From: Neoroseomonas lacus
GTDB lineage: Bacteria > Pseudomonadota > Alphaproteobacteria > Acetobacterales > Acetobacteraceae
Assembly: GCF_014644535.1 (NCBI RefSeq)
Contig: NZ_BMKW01000004.1
Coordinates: 186,001 to 250,000 of the forward strand
DNA length: 64,000 nt
Reading direction: 5' to 3'
Part shown: positions 63,430 through 64,000 of the stretch, piece by piece
Position numbering within the stretch: position 1 is the stretch's first letter
How the letters are laid out: each line of letters begins with the position of its first letter
Translations under genes and position numbers: made by a program
The notes under the pieces: generated by a model
Databases searched by the model: none
What the model was told of the DNA's origin: nothing
The model's input: only the letters and a program-made list of their open reading frames with translations

Positions 63430-64000
63430 ATGACCTCGCCCGGACAGACGGTTCAGCGCCTGGACCGGCGCACCCAGACAAATCTGTTCCTGCTCGCCGC
63501 CTGCCAGGCGCTCGGGCAGGCCTGCAACACGATGATGTTCGCGGCGACCGCGCTGTCGATCGTCACCTTCTATCCGGACCGCGACCTGGCGACGCTTCCT
63601 GTCACGCTGCAGCATCTCGGCGTCATGCTCTCGGTCTTCCCCGCCGCGCTGCTGATGCAGCGGCACGGGCGGCGGGTCGGCTTCCGCACCGGCTCCGCCT
63701 TCGGCATGGCCGGCGCGGTGGTGATCGGCACCGGCCTGTACCTCGCGAATTTCTGGATCATGTGTCTGGGCGGGCTGGTGCTCGGCTATGCCGTCGCCAG
63801 CCTGCATCAGTACCGCTTCGCCGCGGTCGAATTGGTGGCCGCACCCTGGCGCGCCAAGGCGATCTCCTGGGTGACGGCGGGCGGTGTCGCCGCGGGCGTG
63901 ATCGGTCCGTCCCTGGTGCGGGTGACCCATGACCAATGGATGCCGATCTATCTCGCCACCTATGCGGCGATGTTCGCGGTGCATGCAACGGTCTTCGTCG
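63430..64000 (+). CDS. MFS transporter (3' end outside window)
   Basis: Open from ATG 63430 to the window end, 190 residues visible. Transmembrane segments alternate from about residue 20 (NLFLLAACQALGQACNTMMF). The cytoplasmic loop 2-3 motif is MQRHGRRVGFRTGSAFG, the A motif of major facilitator proteins. LVLGYAVASLHQYRFAAVEL and AISWVTAGGVAAGVIGPS are helices 4 and 5. It resembles YfmO/DHA1-type predicted exporters. The ribosome site is weak. The 152 bases after the SDR gene show no clear terminator. Confidence 0.85.
   Translation, partial: MTSPGQTVQRLDRRTQTNLFLLAACQALGQACNTMMFAATALSIVTFYPDRDLATLPVTLQHLGVMLSVFPAALLMQRHGRRVGFRTGSAFGMAGAVVIGTGLYLANFWIMCLGGLVLGYAVASLHQYRFAAVELVAAPWRAKAISWVTAGGVAAGVIGPSLVRVTHDQWMPIYLATYAAMFAVHATVFV

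Overview
The window is high-GC DNA with dense, mostly operon-organised genes. Gene content (TctC-type binding protein, liv ABC operon, MbfA, phosphonate monoester hydrolase, RND pumps, DUF2218 beside a YqjI-type PadR regulator) points to an alphaproteobacterium, most likely an Acetobacteraceae/Roseomonas-like soil or plant-associated chemoheterotroph. That placement is inferred from gene families; there is no rRNA, tRNA, CRISPR array, phage or transposase gene in the window.

Layout. 1-8.2 kb: end of a multi-haem cytochrome c, a tyrosine-phosphatase-like gene, a TauD/TfdA dioxygenase and a TctC binding protein divergent from a LysR regulator, then an operon of a two-subunit CoA-transferase plus a CaiB/BaiF CoA-transferase, and a GNAT gene. 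8.2-13 kb: small secreted protein, flavin reductase, a ribbon-helix-helix protein, a formylglycine-type sulfatase, a His-rich PadR regulator with DUF2218. 13-22 kb: an amino-acid-type ABC binding protein, a glycine-zipper/SH3 lipoprotein directly followed by an exported WD40-caspase protein, a small lipoprotein, and two overlapping FAD oxidoreductases. 22-27 kb: livH-M-G, a sulfotransferase-like gene, livF, overlapping or nearly so. 27-32 kb: a two-component system with PepSY proteins, cytochrome b561 and the ferritin-like iron exporter mbfA. 32-36 kb: a 1384-residue type-I-secreted modular cellulase. 36-42 kb: TetR regulator and a two-gene RND pump. 42-45.5 kb: ETHE1-rhodanese persulfide dioxygenase and a penicillin-acylase-family hydrolase. 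45.7-52.2 kb: a complete tripartite RND pump with its TetR regulator. 52.4-62.3 kb: an amino-acid oxidase-like flavoprotein convergent with a seven-gene operon that pairs a phosphonate monoester hydrolase with an oligopeptide-type ABC importer having two paralogous binding proteins. 62.5-64 kb: SDR and the start of an MFS transporter.

Regulatory DNA is clear in several places: perfect or near-perfect palindromes before both RND systems and the PadR gene, and 11-bp-spaced direct repeats between the divergent PepSY genes. The strongest unexplained item is an attenuator-like leader on the minus strand at about 12.80-13.02 kb. It has a very strong Shine-Dalgarno, a 19-codon peptide with adjacent ATT ATT codons, an alternative structure that can hide the Shine-Dalgarno, and a GC hairpin about 110 nt downstream. 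No biosynthetic gene follows it on that strand. A family of hairpin-bearing intergenic repeats punctuates the first 19 kb, and one copy has been read into the C-terminus of a gene.
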